Assembly: GCF_009617595.1 (NCBI RefSeq)
Contig: NZ_WIXK01000005.1
Span: 62,001-126,000 of the forward strand
Direction: 5' to 3'
From: Tritonibacter aquimaris
GTDB taxonomy: Bacteria > Pseudomonadota > Alphaproteobacteria > Rhodobacterales > Rhodobacteraceae
Length of the DNA stretch: 64,000 bases
Part shown: piece after piece, positions 18,717 to 27,168 of the stretch
Layout: each line of letters starts with the position of its first letter
Numbering within the stretch: position 1 is the first letter of the stretch
The notes under the pieces: model-generated
Database searches by the model: none
Told to the model about the DNA's origin: nothing
The model's input: the letters and a program-made list of their open reading frames with translations, nothing else
Position numbers and translations under genes: made by a program

Positions 18717-20135
18717 ATGCCCCTGAACCCTGCCAGCCCCGCATTTATTGATCAGCTTATGGCAGCCCTTCCCGAAGACACGCTGCGCCCGGCCGAACCG
18801 CGCTACCTCGAAGAACCGCGCGGTCGCTATCACGGGCAGGCGGGCACTGTTGCGTTGCCGCGCAGTGTCGAAGAGGTTGCCACAATTGTCAAAATGGCCA
18901 ATGCGGCGCAGGTTGGCATCCTGCCCTATGGTGGTGGTACCGGGCTTGTAGGGGGGCAGGTTGCCCCCGATGGTCCCGCGCCGCTGATCCTGTCGCTGGA
19001 ACGCATGAACAAGATCCGCGATGTGTTACCTTTGGAAAACGTTCTGGTGGCTGAGGCCGGCGCGATCCTTGCGGATGTTCAATCTGCAGCCGCGGATGTT
19101 GATCGCCTGTTTCCCCTGTCGCTTGCGGCCGAAGGCACTGCGCGTCTTGGTGGTGTGTTGGCCACAAACGCGGGCGGCGTGAATGTGCTGCGCTATGGCA
19201 ATGCCCGTGATCTGTGCCTTGGTCTCGAAGCGGTGCTGCCTTGCGGTGATATCTGGCGTGGCCTCACCCGGCTGCGCAAGGACAACACGGGCTATGATCT
19301 GCGCAACCTGCTGATCGGCGCCGAAGGCAGCCTTGGCGTGATCACCGCTGCAACCCTGAAACTGTCACCGCGCCCGCGCGGGCTTGGCACTGCGTTGATG
19401 GTGGTGCCCGATCCCAGTGCTGCGATTGATCTGCTGGCGCTCGCGCGGGATCGATTTGGCGAGGCCGTCAGTGCCTTTGAGCTGATCCACCGTCAGGGCC
19501 TTGAATTCATGACCGAACACCTGCCAGACATCCGTCAGGCGCTGGATCCGCGACCTGAGTGGTGCGTGTTAATAGATCTGGGCATGGCACGCGACGCCAA
19601 TACCGAAGCGGCGCTGCTAGAGCTGTTTGAGGCTGCGATGGAACGCGACCTTGTCAGCGATGGCACCATTGCTCAATCTGAGGCGCAGCGGCAGGAAATC
19701 TGGTCTGTACGCGAACATATACCCATCGCCAACAAGGCGGTTGGCTCGATTGTCAGTCACGATATCTCGCTACCGATCACCGCAATTCCTGAATTCATCA
19801 AACAGGGCGGTGCAGCGCTGGCACAGCTTGGCGATATGCGCATCAACTGTTTTGGCCACCTTGGCGATGGCAACCTGCACTATAATGCCTTCCCCGCCCA
19901 AGGCCGCGACCGCAGTGAATATGCGGATATCCGCGCCGATATTCAGCGCTGTGTCCATGATCTGGTGGCGTCCTTTGATGGCTCTTTCAGTGCCGAACAC
20001 GGGGTCGGGCGGCTTAAGGTGAAAGATCTCGAACATTACGGCGATCCCACCAAACTTGCAGCCATGCGGGCGATCAAATCAGCACTTGATCCCAATGGCA
20101 TTATGAACCCCGGTGTGGTGCTTGCCGCAGGGTGA
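18717..20135 (+). CDS. FAD-linked oxidase, GlcD/D-2-hydroxyglutarate dehydrogenase-like
   Basis: A 472-residue flavoprotein. The FAD_binding_4 domain (about residues 35-210) has GILPYGGGTGLVGGQ, LGGVLATNAGGVNVLRYG and IGAEGSLGVIT. The C-terminal FAD-oxidase domain has the substrate/metal motif CFGHLGDGNLHYN, then FSAEHGVGRLK and DPNGIMNPG. Such enzymes oxidise D-2-hydroxy acids (D-lactate, glycolate, D-2-hydroxyglutarate). The single-subunit form without glcE/glcF next to it points to the hydroxyglutarate/D-lactate type. ATG at 18717 is chosen over GTG two codons earlier for better spacing from a GA-rich ribosome site. Confidence 0.93.
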   Translation: MPLNPASPAFIDQLMAALPEDTLRPAEPRYLEEPRGRYHGQAGTVALPRSVEEVATIVKMANAAQVGILPYGGGTGLVGGQVAPDGPAPLILSLERMNKIRDVLPLENVLVAEAGAILADVQSAAADVDRLFPLSLAAEGTARLGGVLATNAGGVNVLRYGNARDLCLGLEAVLPCGDIWRGLTRLRKDNTGYDLRNLLIGAEGSLGVITAATLKLSPRPRGLGTALMVVPDPSAAIDLLALARDRFGEAVSAFELIHRQGLEFMTEHLPDIRQALDPRPEWCVLIDLGMARDANTEAALLELFEAAMERDLVSDGTIAQSEAQRQEIWSVREHIPIANKAVGSIVSHDISLPITAIPEFIKQGGAALAQLGDMRINCFGHLGDGNLHYNAFPAQGRDRSEYADIRADIQRCVHDLVASFDGSFSAEHGVGRLKVKDLEHYGDPTKLAAMRAIKSALDPNGIMNPGVVLAAG

Positions 20136-20141
20136 AACGCG

Positions 20142-20166
20142 TAAAAAAGGGGGCCATTTGGCCCCC
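20142..20166 (-). terminator. terminator of apt
   Basis: GGGGGCC (20149-20155) pairs with GGCCCCC (20160-20166), followed on the minus strand by six U residues. It lies between convergent genes and may also stop the plus-strand transcript. Confidence 0.88.
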
Positions 20167-20190
20167 GTTCACATCTGAAATCTGCGTGAC

Positions 20191-20730
20191 TTAAAGTCCC
20201 TCAAACTCACACAGGACATTCACATCCATTCCCTGTTCTTCCAGCAGTTTGCGCCCGCCCAGCTCCGGCAGGTCGACAATGAAGGAACAAGAGATAATGT
20301 CGCCGCCCAGACGCTCAATCAGCTTGATGCCGGCACCCGCGGTGCCGCCGGTGGCCAAAAGATCATCCACAACCAGAACCTTCTCGCCCGGCTTGATGGC
20401 ATCATCGTGGATTTCCACAATCGCTTCACCATATTCGAGCTTATATTCCTCGCTGATGGTGGTGCCGGGCAGCTTGCCTTTTTTGCGGATCGGCACAAAC
20501 CCCACACTCAGCTGGTGGGCAATGGCGCCGCCCAGGATAAACCCCCGCGCCTCAAGCCCAACAACCTTGTCGATGCGCTCCCCGGCGTAGGGGTGCAGCA
20601 TCTGATCGATCGCCATGCGAAAGCCACGCGGATCCGCAAACAGGGTGGTAACATCGCGAAACATGATCCCTTCATGCGGGAAATCAACAATGGTGCGGAT
20701 ATAGTCTTTGACGTCAGGCTTTTTTGACAT
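20191..20730 (-). CDS. apt: Adenine phosphoribosyltransferase
   Basis: A 179-residue type I phosphoribosyltransferase that makes AMP from adenine and PRPP. The PRPP loop is [17 protein letters not shown], and the N-terminal [20 protein letters not shown] and [10 protein letters not shown] segments are typical. It probably salvages adenine released by the MTA phosphorylase gene at 22950, which is on the same strand about 2 kb upstream. Confidence 0.96.
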   Translation of the reverse strand: MSKKPDVKDYIRTIVDFPHEGIMFRDVTTLFADPRGFRMAIDQMLHPYAGERIDKVVGLEARGFILGGAIAHQLSVGFVPIRKKGKLPGTTISEEYKLEYGEAIVEIHDDAIKPGEKVLVVDDLLATGGTAGAGIKLIERLGGDIISCSFIVDLPELGGRKLLEEQGMDVNVLCEFEGL

Positions 20731-20855
20731 GCGGCTGGCTCGCTGATCAGGACACTAAATGCCAACCGCCAAAAAGCTCAGCAGCGGGCCAGCTGGGTTT
20801 GGCCGAATGATGGCGCGATTTCAAGCAAAAGTCGCGTCAAAACAACTGGTTTTGA

Positions 20856-20972
20856 TTACCGGTGCCGCGACAGGTAGTTGCGATAAAGCTTGGAAGACAG
20901 CCACGGGAGGTGGGGGCGCAGCCAGTCACGACGATCGCGCACCAGCAATTTGCTCGCTGTGTAGAGGTTCAT
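20856..20972 (-). CDS. Possible 38-residue basic protein
   Basis: A short open frame on the minus strand starting ATG at 20972, with AGGG about nine bases upstream. The peptide begins MNLYTASKLLVRDRRDWL and is rich in Arg, Tyr, Trp and Leu; its composition looks like a folded basic peptide rather than random translation. It sits alone in a 364-base stretch between apt and the small RHH-like gene. I do not recognise it. Codon order and the ribosome site support coding, but the length does not allow certainty. Confidence 0.4.
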   Translation of the reverse strand: MNLYTASKLLVRDRRDWLRPHLPWLSSKLYRNYLSRHR

Positions 20973-21041
20973 AATATCTGCCCTTGTGTAACGTTATTTT
21001 TTAACCGTAAACTGATCGTGAAGACCATGAGTGTATATCTC

Positions 21042-21053
21042 ATGTATATACAT
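21042..21053. promoter_or_regulatory. perfect palindrome upstream of the RHH-like gene
   Basis: ATGTATATACAT is a 12-base perfect palindrome, 42 bases upstream of the GTG start at 21095, in an A/T-rich stretch with further TGTATAT copies just before it. A candidate operator for the small DNA-binding protein that follows (inference). Confidence 0.4.
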
Positions 21054-21094
21054 AATGGAATAAAAGTCAATTTCACTTAAGAAAAGCTGAATAC

Positions 21095-21268
21095 GTGCAG
21101 AAAAAAAACCGTGAAACGAAGGCGCGAAAAGACAGCCAATTGATACTGCGTCTCGACAAGGAAGATCGCGAACAGTTTGTGGACCTGTGCAAACAGCTGG
21201 ACACCACCGCAGCCCGTGAAATCCGCCAATTCATCCGCGCGTTTTTGGAAAAAAACGGCAACTTTTAG
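21095..21268 (+). CDS. Small ribbon-helix-helix-like protein
   Basis: A 57-residue protein starting at GTG: basic N-terminus (QKKNRETKARKD), then a strand-like SQLILRL, a helix DKEDREQFVDLCKQLDT, and a second helix TAAREIRQFIRAFLEK. This basic arm-strand-helix-helix plan fits the Arc/MetJ (RHH) fold of small dimeric repressors. The frame is closed upstream by a TAA at 21053, so the GTG is the only sensible start. It overlaps the 3' end of the convergent lysE-like gene by four bases. Function is unknown; autoregulation at the upstream palindrome is a guess. Confidence 0.62.
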   Translation: MQKKNRETKARKDSQLILRLDKEDREQFVDLCKQLDTTAAREIRQFIRAFLEKNGNF

Positions 21269-21885
21269 GCCGGTTTCCGCAGGCTTGCGGTCAAAATTCC
21301 CATTGCAATCAACGCACCACCCCCCATCCGGCTGATCACAGCATTAAATCCGGGCCGTGCCACAATGCGGCGCAGACGATCGGCAGCCAGCGCATAGACC
21401 AGCGCATTCAGCGCCGCGAGGCCGACAAAGGTTGCAATCATCACCATAAACTGCGGCATCAGCGGCTCACTCGGGCGCAGAAATTGCGGCACAAATGCAA
21501 TGAAAAATGCGATGGATTTGGGGTTTAGCGCCGTGACAACCGCCGCATGGGCAAAGACCCCGCGTGCCTGAATGTCGCTCTTGCCTAAATCACTCAGACT
21601 GCCCGCACTGTGCCAGAGCTTGATACCAAGCCACACAAGATAGGCCGCACCCAGCCATTTGAGCAGGGAAAACAGCGTGGCTGAGGCAAGCACCAGCGCG
21701 CCCAAACCGGCGAGCGACGCGCTCATCGCGATCAGATCCCCCAGCGCAACCCCCATCGCCGAAGCCACCGCAACCGAACGCCCCTTAGAAAGCGAATAGC
21801 TCAACACCAGTAAAACCGTGGGCCCCGGTATCAGCAAAAGCACCACGGAGGCACTGACAAAGGTAATCCAAAGCTGCAGATCCAT
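21265..21885 (-). CDS. LysE/RhtB family amino-acid exporter
   Basis: A 206-residue membrane protein with about six hydrophobic segments and the family N-terminus (ITFVSASVVLLLIPGPTVLLVLS), GVALGDLI, and LNPKSIAFFIAFVPQFL. Members export amino acids or homoserine lactones; the substrate is not visible from sequence. AGGAGA precedes the start at 21885. Confidence 0.92.
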   Translation of the reverse strand: MDLQLWITFVSASVVLLLIPGPTVLLVLSYSLSKGRSVAVASAMGVALGDLIAMSASLAGLGALVLASATLFSLLKWLGAAYLVWLGIKLWHSAGSLSDLGKSDIQARGVFAHAAVVTALNPKSIAFFIAFVPQFLRPSEPLMPQFMVMIATFVGLAALNALVYALAADRLRRIVARPGFNAVISRMGGGALIAMGILTASLRKPA

Positions 21886-21920
21886 CAGGCGTTCTCCTGT
21901 TTAACTCTGATCAGCAATCC

Positions 21921-21938
21921 CCAATGCGCGCGCATTGG
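21921..21938. other. 18-base perfect palindrome
   Basis: CCAATGCGCGCGCATTGG lies between two minus-strand genes, 14 bases downstream of the DUF418-like stop. It can fold as a short GC hairpin but has no U tract; it may be a weak terminator or a protein site. Confidence 0.3.
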
Positions 21939-21951
21939 CAAGGAAAATCTG

Positions 21952-22935
21952 CTAGGTTATCCGCCGCATCAGCATTTCCAGCGGTCCGCGCTTGAACAGC
22001 TGCCGCCAGAGCGCCGCATAGGCCACGCAGCCCACACAAAAAGCAATGCTATAGGTAAAGACGGCACCGGTGCTGAGCGATCCATCAAGCCAGCCCAAAC
22101 CTTCCATGATCCCCATGCCAATCAGGATATGCGCAATATAAAGCGTCAGCGCCTGTTGTCCGGTGCTGGCGAGCGGGGTGCGCAACCGGCTCGGGCATTT
22201 GGGCACCAGCCACAATATCAGCCCCAGCACCGCACAGGCGCTGCCGCTGGCGGACACCATATAAAACGGCGTCGGGGGGAGGGCAGCCGTGCCAAGGATT
22301 TCAATGATTTCAGCGTCCTGCGTCAGCTGCTGTGGCAAGGCTGCGATCACCGCAGCAACACTGCCCCAGATGATCAATGGCCTGGCGCGCAGTTCTTGCC
22401 GTCCGAGCCACATGCCAAACAGCACAAACCCGGCCCAGGGCAGAACCGGATGCCAACCATTGAGAAACGAATGCCGCAAGAACCCAGCTGGCGTGGTGAA
22501 ATTGGCGTATTCCAAAGTCTCCCAGTTCCAGTTGGCCTCATAGTTCAGCACAAATATCGCCGCATATCCAAGCGCAACGATGCCCGTGGCACCCAACAAA
22601 AGCGCGCGGTCTGAACACTGCAGCACAAACGCGGCCAGTATAAAATACAGCGCGTAAAAATGCAGGATGTCTGCTTCAAACACCAACAGATTAAGACAGC
22701 CAAGCACAAACAGAAATGTCGCCCGCGCCAGCACCTGATTGCGCGACAGCCGCGCCAGCGACAGGCCAAGCCCCGCAAGCACCACAAACAGGGCGGCTGC
22801 GCGCCCCTCTAATGCATTGGTGATCTGTGACACCCAGTCTTGTGTGGGTGTCACCAAAGCTGCGATGCGAAAATTCACCAGCACCATGCCGCAAAAGGCC
22901 AGAAAGCGCGTAACATCAATACCATCTAACCGCAT
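21952..22935 (-). CDS. DUF418-like multi-pass membrane protein
   Basis: A 327-residue protein with about nine or ten hydrophobic segments. The opening (RLDGIDVTRFLAFCGMVLVNF) and the C-terminal end (LFKRGPLEMLMRRIT) match the pattern of YeiB/DUF418 proteins, distant relatives of membrane acyltransferases. The central loop HSFLNGWHPVLPWAGFVLFG is typical of that superfamily. The function is not established; a role in transferring acyl groups to surface molecules is possible. It is 14 bases downstream of mtnP. Confidence 0.8.
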   Translation of the reverse strand: MRLDGIDVTRFLAFCGMVLVNFRIAALVTPTQDWVSQITNALEGRAAALFVVLAGLGLSLARLSRNQVLARATFLFVLGCLNLLVFEADILHFYALYFILAAFVLQCSDRALLLGATGIVALGYAAIFVLNYEANWNWETLEYANFTTPAGFLRHSFLNGWHPVLPWAGFVLFGMWLGRQELRARPLIIWGSVAAVIAALPQQLTQDAEIIEILGTAALPPTPFYMVSASGSACAVLGLILWLVPKCPSRLRTPLASTGQQALTLYIAHILIGMGIMEGLGWLDGSLSTGAVFTYSIAFCVGCVAYAALWRQLFKRGPLEMLMRRIT

Positions 22936-22949
22936 CTCAACTGTCCGAT

Positions 22950-23828
22950 TTAGCCCAGTACTCGGCCCGCAACCGCATCAAGCTTGGCCACAACCGCAGG
23001 GTCGCGTTTGTCTGGCGCGGTGAGAATGGCAAACTCCAGCGCGGTGTCGCAACCATGTTCGCAGCCTTCGCGCGTGGCTCCTAGCAGATCGGGCAGGCGA
23101 CTGACCAGCGCGCGCCCATTGGCGGAATTGCCCTGCAATGTTGCAATAATCGCGCTTACGTCGACTTCGCCATGATCCGGATGCCAGCTGTCATAGTCTG
23201 TCACCATCGCCACCGATGCATAACAGAGCTCAGCTTCGCGGGCGAGCTTGGCCTCGGGCATATTGGTCATGCCAATCACGTCACAGCCCCAGCTTTCACG
23301 ATACATCTTGGATTCGGCGAGGGTGGAAAACTGCGGACCTTCCATACACAGATAAGTGCCGCCGCGATGTACGGTGATGCCCGCATCCTTGGCGGCGGTT
23401 TCTGCCGCATCCGACAGGCGTGGGCAGGTGGGGTGGGCGACGCTCACATGGGCCACGCAGCCGCTGCCAAAAAAGCTTTTGTCGCGGGCAAAGGTGCGAT
23501 CAATGAACTGATCCACAATGACAAAATGCCCCGGTGCCATTTCCTCGCGGAAGGAGCCGCAGGCGGAAATGGAAAACACATCCGTTGCGCCGATGCGTTT
23601 CAGCGCGTCGATATTGGCGCGATAGGGCACCTCGGTCGGGGAGTGCACATGGCCGCGACCATGACGGGGCAGAAACGCCATTTTGACCCCGTTGAGGCTA
23701 CCGGTCAGGATCTGATCAGACGGTGCCCCCCAGGGGGTCTCAACCGTGATCCATTCTGCGCCCTCAAGCCCGTCAATTTCATAAAGGCCCGAGCCGCCAA
23801 TCACGGCAATCATCGTCTCTTTGCTCAT
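22950..23828 (-). CDS. mtnP: S-methyl-5'-thioadenosine phosphorylase
   Basis: A 292-residue purine nucleoside phosphorylase-family enzyme. It has the N-terminal AVIGGSGLYEIDGLE, FLPRHGRGHVHSPTEVPYRANIDAL, the substrate segment YLCMEGPQFSTLAESKMYR and GMTNMPEAKLAREAELCYA. It cleaves methylthioadenosine to adenine and methylthioribose-1-phosphate, recycling the by-product of polyamine and homoserine-lactone synthesis. AGGAGA precedes the start. The adenine product can be used by Apt encoded nearby. Confidence 0.95.
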   Translation of the reverse strand: MSKETMIAVIGGSGLYEIDGLEGAEWITVETPWGAPSDQILTGSLNGVKMAFLPRHGRGHVHSPTEVPYRANIDALKRIGATDVFSISACGSFREEMAPGHFVIVDQFIDRTFARDKSFFGSGCVAHVSVAHPTCPRLSDAAETAAKDAGITVHRGGTYLCMEGPQFSTLAESKMYRESWGCDVIGMTNMPEAKLAREAELCYASVAMVTDYDSWHPDHGEVDVSAIIATLQGNSANGRALVSRLPDLLGATREGCEHGCDTALEFAILTAPDKRDPAVVAKLDAVAGRVLG

Positions 23829-23937
23829 ACGGGTGTTCTCCTGCGCTATTCTTGCGCCAAGTTGTGACCTTTGAGGCGCGCTTTGACAAGCGCGTGCCTG
23901 CGGCGCGAGTATTTATAAAAAGGTGAAGAGGGCGGGT

Positions 23938-24492
23938 TTAAAGGCCGCGCAGGTCAGATTGTTGATGAAAATCCTGTAGCGCGGCTGCAAAGCCTTCTAA
24001 AGGCCAGCTCAGATCTTGTGATTGCCCGTGGCTGTCGCGGAAGGTGAAGCGGAACGCGTCTCCGGTTTGCATTGCGTCAATCAGCTCAGCGCCATTGCGA
24101 CCGGCAAAATTGCACGACAGCCCGGTAAGGCAGCCAACACGCCGAGTGCGCCAGATGGTTTCACCTGCTTGTTCGATACGAAACCCGTTGGGGCCAAACA
24201 AGGTGCCAGGTTCCAGACCAAAATCGACCGCCACACCGTTGTCTTCGTTGGTCACAAACATGAACTGCGCCGCGAACTTGGGCTTTTGTGAAAAAATATC
24301 CACGTAGCGCAGATAGCAGCGCTGTTTCAGTTCGTCACCTTCCATGCGTTCATCACATGAGGACAGGTAGATACCAAATTGTTCAAAATGAGTGACCCGC
24401 CAATTGCTGGCGGTGTCGGCACCATCCAGGTCCTGCGCAAGGACGCTGCTGGCGCATAGGGTGCTGATCAGGGTGATAAGAAATTTGCGCAT
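23938..24492 (-). CDS. Exported protein, IalB-like
   Basis: A 184-residue protein with a signal peptide (MRKFLITLISTLCASSVLAQ) and a soluble domain with two cysteine pairs (SCDERM...QRCY and VGCLTGLSCNFAG). The end (LIDAMQTGDAFRFTF then LEGFAAALQDF) follows the layout of invasion-associated locus B family proteins of Alphaproteobacteria. That assignment is by pattern and is tentative. The start at 24492 has AGGAG upstream; a longer frame adds 30 residues without a ribosome site. Confidence 0.75.
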   Translation of the reverse strand: MRKFLITLISTLCASSVLAQDLDGADTASNWRVTHFEQFGIYLSSCDERMEGDELKQRCYLRYVDIFSQKPKFAAQFMFVTNEDNGVAVDFGLEPGTLFGPNGFRIEQAGETIWRTRRVGCLTGLSCNFAGRNGAELIDAMQTGDAFRFTFRDSHGQSQDLSWPLEGFAAALQDFHQQSDLRGL

Positions 24493-24803
24493 CTCTGGCT
24501 CCTGCGTTTTAGCCCTGTGTAAAAGCAGGGGGAGGCTGCGCAAAATCACGTTGTTGCCAGCTTGGACCCATCTAGGGTTCACAATCGGTTAAACGGGCGC
24601 GCGCCGGGGTGGCAACGGTTTCGCCGCGAAACCTCAGGCCGGGCTTTGTGTCTGCACGGGCGGCTTTTGTGGCTAAAATTGCGCCGCTTCGCTGCGAAAC
24701 CACGATGTTTCCGGTATCAAAGCCGCTTGGGCTGCCTTGCTTGAAGCTGCGTTTGGCGTTAACAGGCGATCAACTTCCAGCTTCCCCAATTCAGGTAGAC
24801 TTG

Positions 24804-26414
24804 ATGACACGCGGCGTATTCGGCCTCTTGGCCAAGCAGATTTCCCCCCCAAATCTGTCCATCATGCAGGATGAGGGTTTCACCGTTTCCCGTATCCGCA
24901 CTGAGCTTCTTTCCGGCCTCACCGTGGCCCTTGCACTGGTGCCCGAGGCGGTTGCCTTTGCCTTTGTTGCCGGGGTTCACCCGCTCGTGGGGCTCTATGC
25001 GGCGTTTCTGGTTGGCCTTGTGACCGCGCTGATTGGTGGTCGTCCCGGCATGATTTCGGGCGCAACTGGTGCGCTGGCGGTGGTGATGGTTGCGCTGGTG
25101 GCGGAACACGGGGTTGAATATCTCTTTGCCACCGTGGTCCTGATGGGGATCTTGCAGATTATTGCGGGCGCGATGCATTGGGGCAAGTTCATTCGCCTGG
25201 TGCCACATCCGGTGATGCTTGGCTTTGTGAACGGTCTGGCGATTGTAATTTTCTTGGCCCAGCTGACCCAGTTCAAAGATCCCGCAAGCGGCGGGGCTGA
25301 ATATCTGGCCGGTGGTCAGCTGGTGCTGATGCTGGGGCTGGTTGCGCTGACTATGGTGATTATCTGGGGCATGCCCAAGATCACCAGTGTGATCCCAGCG
25401 CCGCTTGCAGGTATTGGTATCGTCGCCATTCTGGTAATTGCGCTGGGGCTTGATGTGCCGCGGGTTGGCGATATGGCCTCGATTGAGGGCGGCCTGCCGG
25501 GCTTCCACGTGCCGCTGGTTCCGTTCAATCTGGACACCCTGCAGATCATCCTGCCCTATGCGGTGATCCTTGCGGCAATCGGCCTGATCGAAAGCCTTCT
25601 GACCCTGAACCTTGTGGGTGAAATCACCAATAAGCGCGGTGGTGCCAGCCAGGAATGTATCGCGCAAGGCGCGTCCAATGTGATCACCGGTTTCTTTGGT
25701 GGCATGGGCGGCTGCGCCATGATTGGCCAGTCGATGATCAACGTAAAATCCGGCGGTCGTACCCGGATTGCAGGCATTGCAGCCGCGCTGTTTTTGCTAC
25801 TCTTTATTGTTGCGGCGTCTCCGCTGATTGAGCAGATCCCGCTGGCCGCACTGGTTGGTGTGATGTTCATGGTGGTGATCGGAACATTTGCCTGGAACTC
25901 CTTTAAGGTGATGACCAAAGTGCCGTTCACCGACGCCTTTGTGATTGTTCTGGTGACCGTGGTGACCGTGGCCACCGACCTTGCGATTGCGGTTGTGGTT
26001 GGGGTTATTGTCTCGGCGCTGGCCTATGCCTGGAACAACGCCCGCCGCATTACGGCCCACACCCGCGACAGTGAAAGCGACAAGGGCGCGAAGGTCTATG
26101 AAATCGACGGGCCTCTGTTCTTTGGCTCGACCGAAGGATTTGGCGAACTCTTTGATATTGCAAATGATCCCGAGCATGTGATCGTTGATTTCGCCCGCAG
26201 CCGGGTGGTGGATCAATCCGCATTGCAGGCCATTGAGGCGCTGGCGGCAAAATATGAAGCCGCGGACAAAAAACTGGTTCTGCGCCACTTGAGCCGGGAT
26301 TGCCATCAACTGCTGACCAAAGCAGGCCATCTGATGATCGACAGCGACGATGATCCTGAATATGCGGTGGCGGTGGATTACTCCGTGCGCACCGGCGTTC
26401 TGGGCGGGCACTAG
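24804..26414 (+). CDS. SulP family anion transporter with STAS domain
   Basis: A roughly 536-residue SLC26/SulP transporter. The membrane part begins RIRTELLSGLTVALALVPEAVA and holds GGRPGMISGATGA and GGMGGCAMIGQSMINVKSGG, the usual core motifs, with about 11-12 helices. A cytosolic STAS domain fills the last 110 residues (VYEIDGPLFFGSTEGF, VIVDFARSRVVDQSALQA). Substrates of the family are sulfate, bicarbonate and similar anions; this one is undetermined. The start is uncertain: the frame is open back to a GTG at 24609, and ATG codons exist at 24705, 24804 and 24864; 24804 is chosen for a weak upstream AGG and a realistic N-terminal length. Confidence 0.9.
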   Translation: MTRGVFGLLAKQISPPNLSIMQDEGFTVSRIRTELLSGLTVALALVPEAVAFAFVAGVHPLVGLYAAFLVGLVTALIGGRPGMISGATGALAVVMVALVAEHGVEYLFATVVLMGILQIIAGAMHWGKFIRLVPHPVMLGFVNGLAIVIFLAQLTQFKDPASGGAEYLAGGQLVLMLGLVALTMVIIWGMPKITSVIPAPLAGIGIVAILVIALGLDVPRVGDMASIEGGLPGFHVPLVPFNLDTLQIILPYAVILAAIGLIESLLTLNLVGEITNKRGGASQECIAQGASNVITGFFGGMGGCAMIGQSMINVKSGGRTRIAGIAAALFLLLFIVAASPLIEQIPLAALVGVMFMVVIGTFAWNSFKVMTKVPFTDAFVIVLVTVVTVATDLAIAVVVGVIVSALAYAWNNARRITAHTRDSESDKGAKVYEIDGPLFFGSTEGFGELFDIANDPEHVIVDFARSRVVDQSALQAIEALAAKYEAADKKLVLRHLSRDCHQLLTKAGHLMIDSDDDPEYAVAVDYSVRTGVLGGH

Positions 26415-26451
26415 GCTGTTTTGATTTTGGAAGCAGACTGTTGATCAACTT

Positions 26452-26476
26452 AAGGGCGCTTCGGCGCCCTTTTTTC
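26452..26476 (+). terminator. terminator after sulP
   Basis: Stem AAGGGCGC (26452-26459) with GCGCCCTT (26464-26471), UUCG tetraloop, then a run of T. Confidence 0.95.
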
Positions 26477-26571
26477 GATTGGTTCAGAGATGTTCATGCG
26501 TTAATCATATTTTTGACGTCTTTACGCTACAGAGCGGCGATGTGTAAATTTCAACGATTGGAGAATTTGAA

Positions 26572-27093
26572 ATGAGAACGTTTCTTGCTGCAGCTTCGCT
26601 GTGTCTGGGCCTGACTTCGGCTGCCTCCGCTGCCGTTGTTGATTTTGACTTCCATGTGTTTGATGCCGGCGGCACGCTGCTGTCTGACGATGGTGTGATC
26701 ACCTATGATGATGCGCTGGTGGCCCCAACCGGTCCAACCACGCTTGACCCTTTTAACGGGATCACCATTTCGGTCACCCTGTTCGGCACCGCCTATAGCA
26801 TTGTGAATGATACGGATTTCCCGACATTTGCGCAGTTTAACTTTGTTGATGGCGCGTTGGACTTCATCAACTATGTGCTCGAAGATGGCCAAAACGGTGT
26901 TGATTTCAGCGGTCAGCCTTTTGACAATCTGGCGCTGCTGGATGATCTGGCTTTCAATACAGCTGCTGATGCATACTTTGTGTCTGCGGGTCCAGCCGTT
27001 CCAGCTGCGATTCCGCTGCCTGCGGGCCTGCCGCTTCTGGTGGGTGGATTGGGCGGTCTGGCACTGCTGCGCCGTAAAGCGCGCAAAGCTTAA
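26572..27093 (+). CDS. Exported protein with VPLPA/PEP-CTERM-like sorting tail
   Basis: A 173-residue protein with a signal peptide (residues 1-21), an acidic beta-rich body (DFDFHVFDAGGTLLSDDGVI and onward) and a C-terminal tail of the form IPLPAGLPLLVGG...ALLRRKARKA: Pro-Leu-Pro-Ala, a hydrophobic helix and a basic end. This is the pattern of VPLPA-CTERM signals, which are recognised by exosortase/archaeosortase-like systems in marine Proteobacteria. Such proteins are usually exported and surface-attached. It stands alone between two terminators; no exosortase gene is in this window. Confidence 0.85.
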   Translation: MRTFLAAASLCLGLTSAASAAVVDFDFHVFDAGGTLLSDDGVITYDDALVAPTGPTTLDPFNGITISVTLFGTAYSIVNDTDFPTFAQFNFVDGALDFINYVLEDGQNGVDFSGQPFDNLALLDDLAFNTAADAYFVSAGPAVPAAIPLPAGLPLLVGGLGGLALLRRKARKA

Positions 27094-27118
27094 GACCCTA
27101 TAAAACATGCTTTTTCGA

Positions 27119-27152
27119 CTGGCCGTGCAGGATATGCGCGGCCGGTTTTTTA
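27119..27152 (+). terminator. terminator after the CTERM protein gene
   Basis: CTGGCCG (27119-27125) pairs with CGGCCGG (27139-27145, one wobble), followed by six T residues. Confidence 0.8.
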
Positions 27153-27168
27153 TTGGACGCTTGCAGAT

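Noticed and set aside
20759-20974. 71-residue plus-strand frame in the apt gap
   Set aside because: Poor composition, no ribosome site; the minus-strand 38-residue frame at 20856-20972 fits better.
23877-23894. CGCGCTT/AAGCGCG hairpin between the exported-protein gene and mtnP
   Set aside because: Seven pairs and no U tract; too weak to call a terminator.
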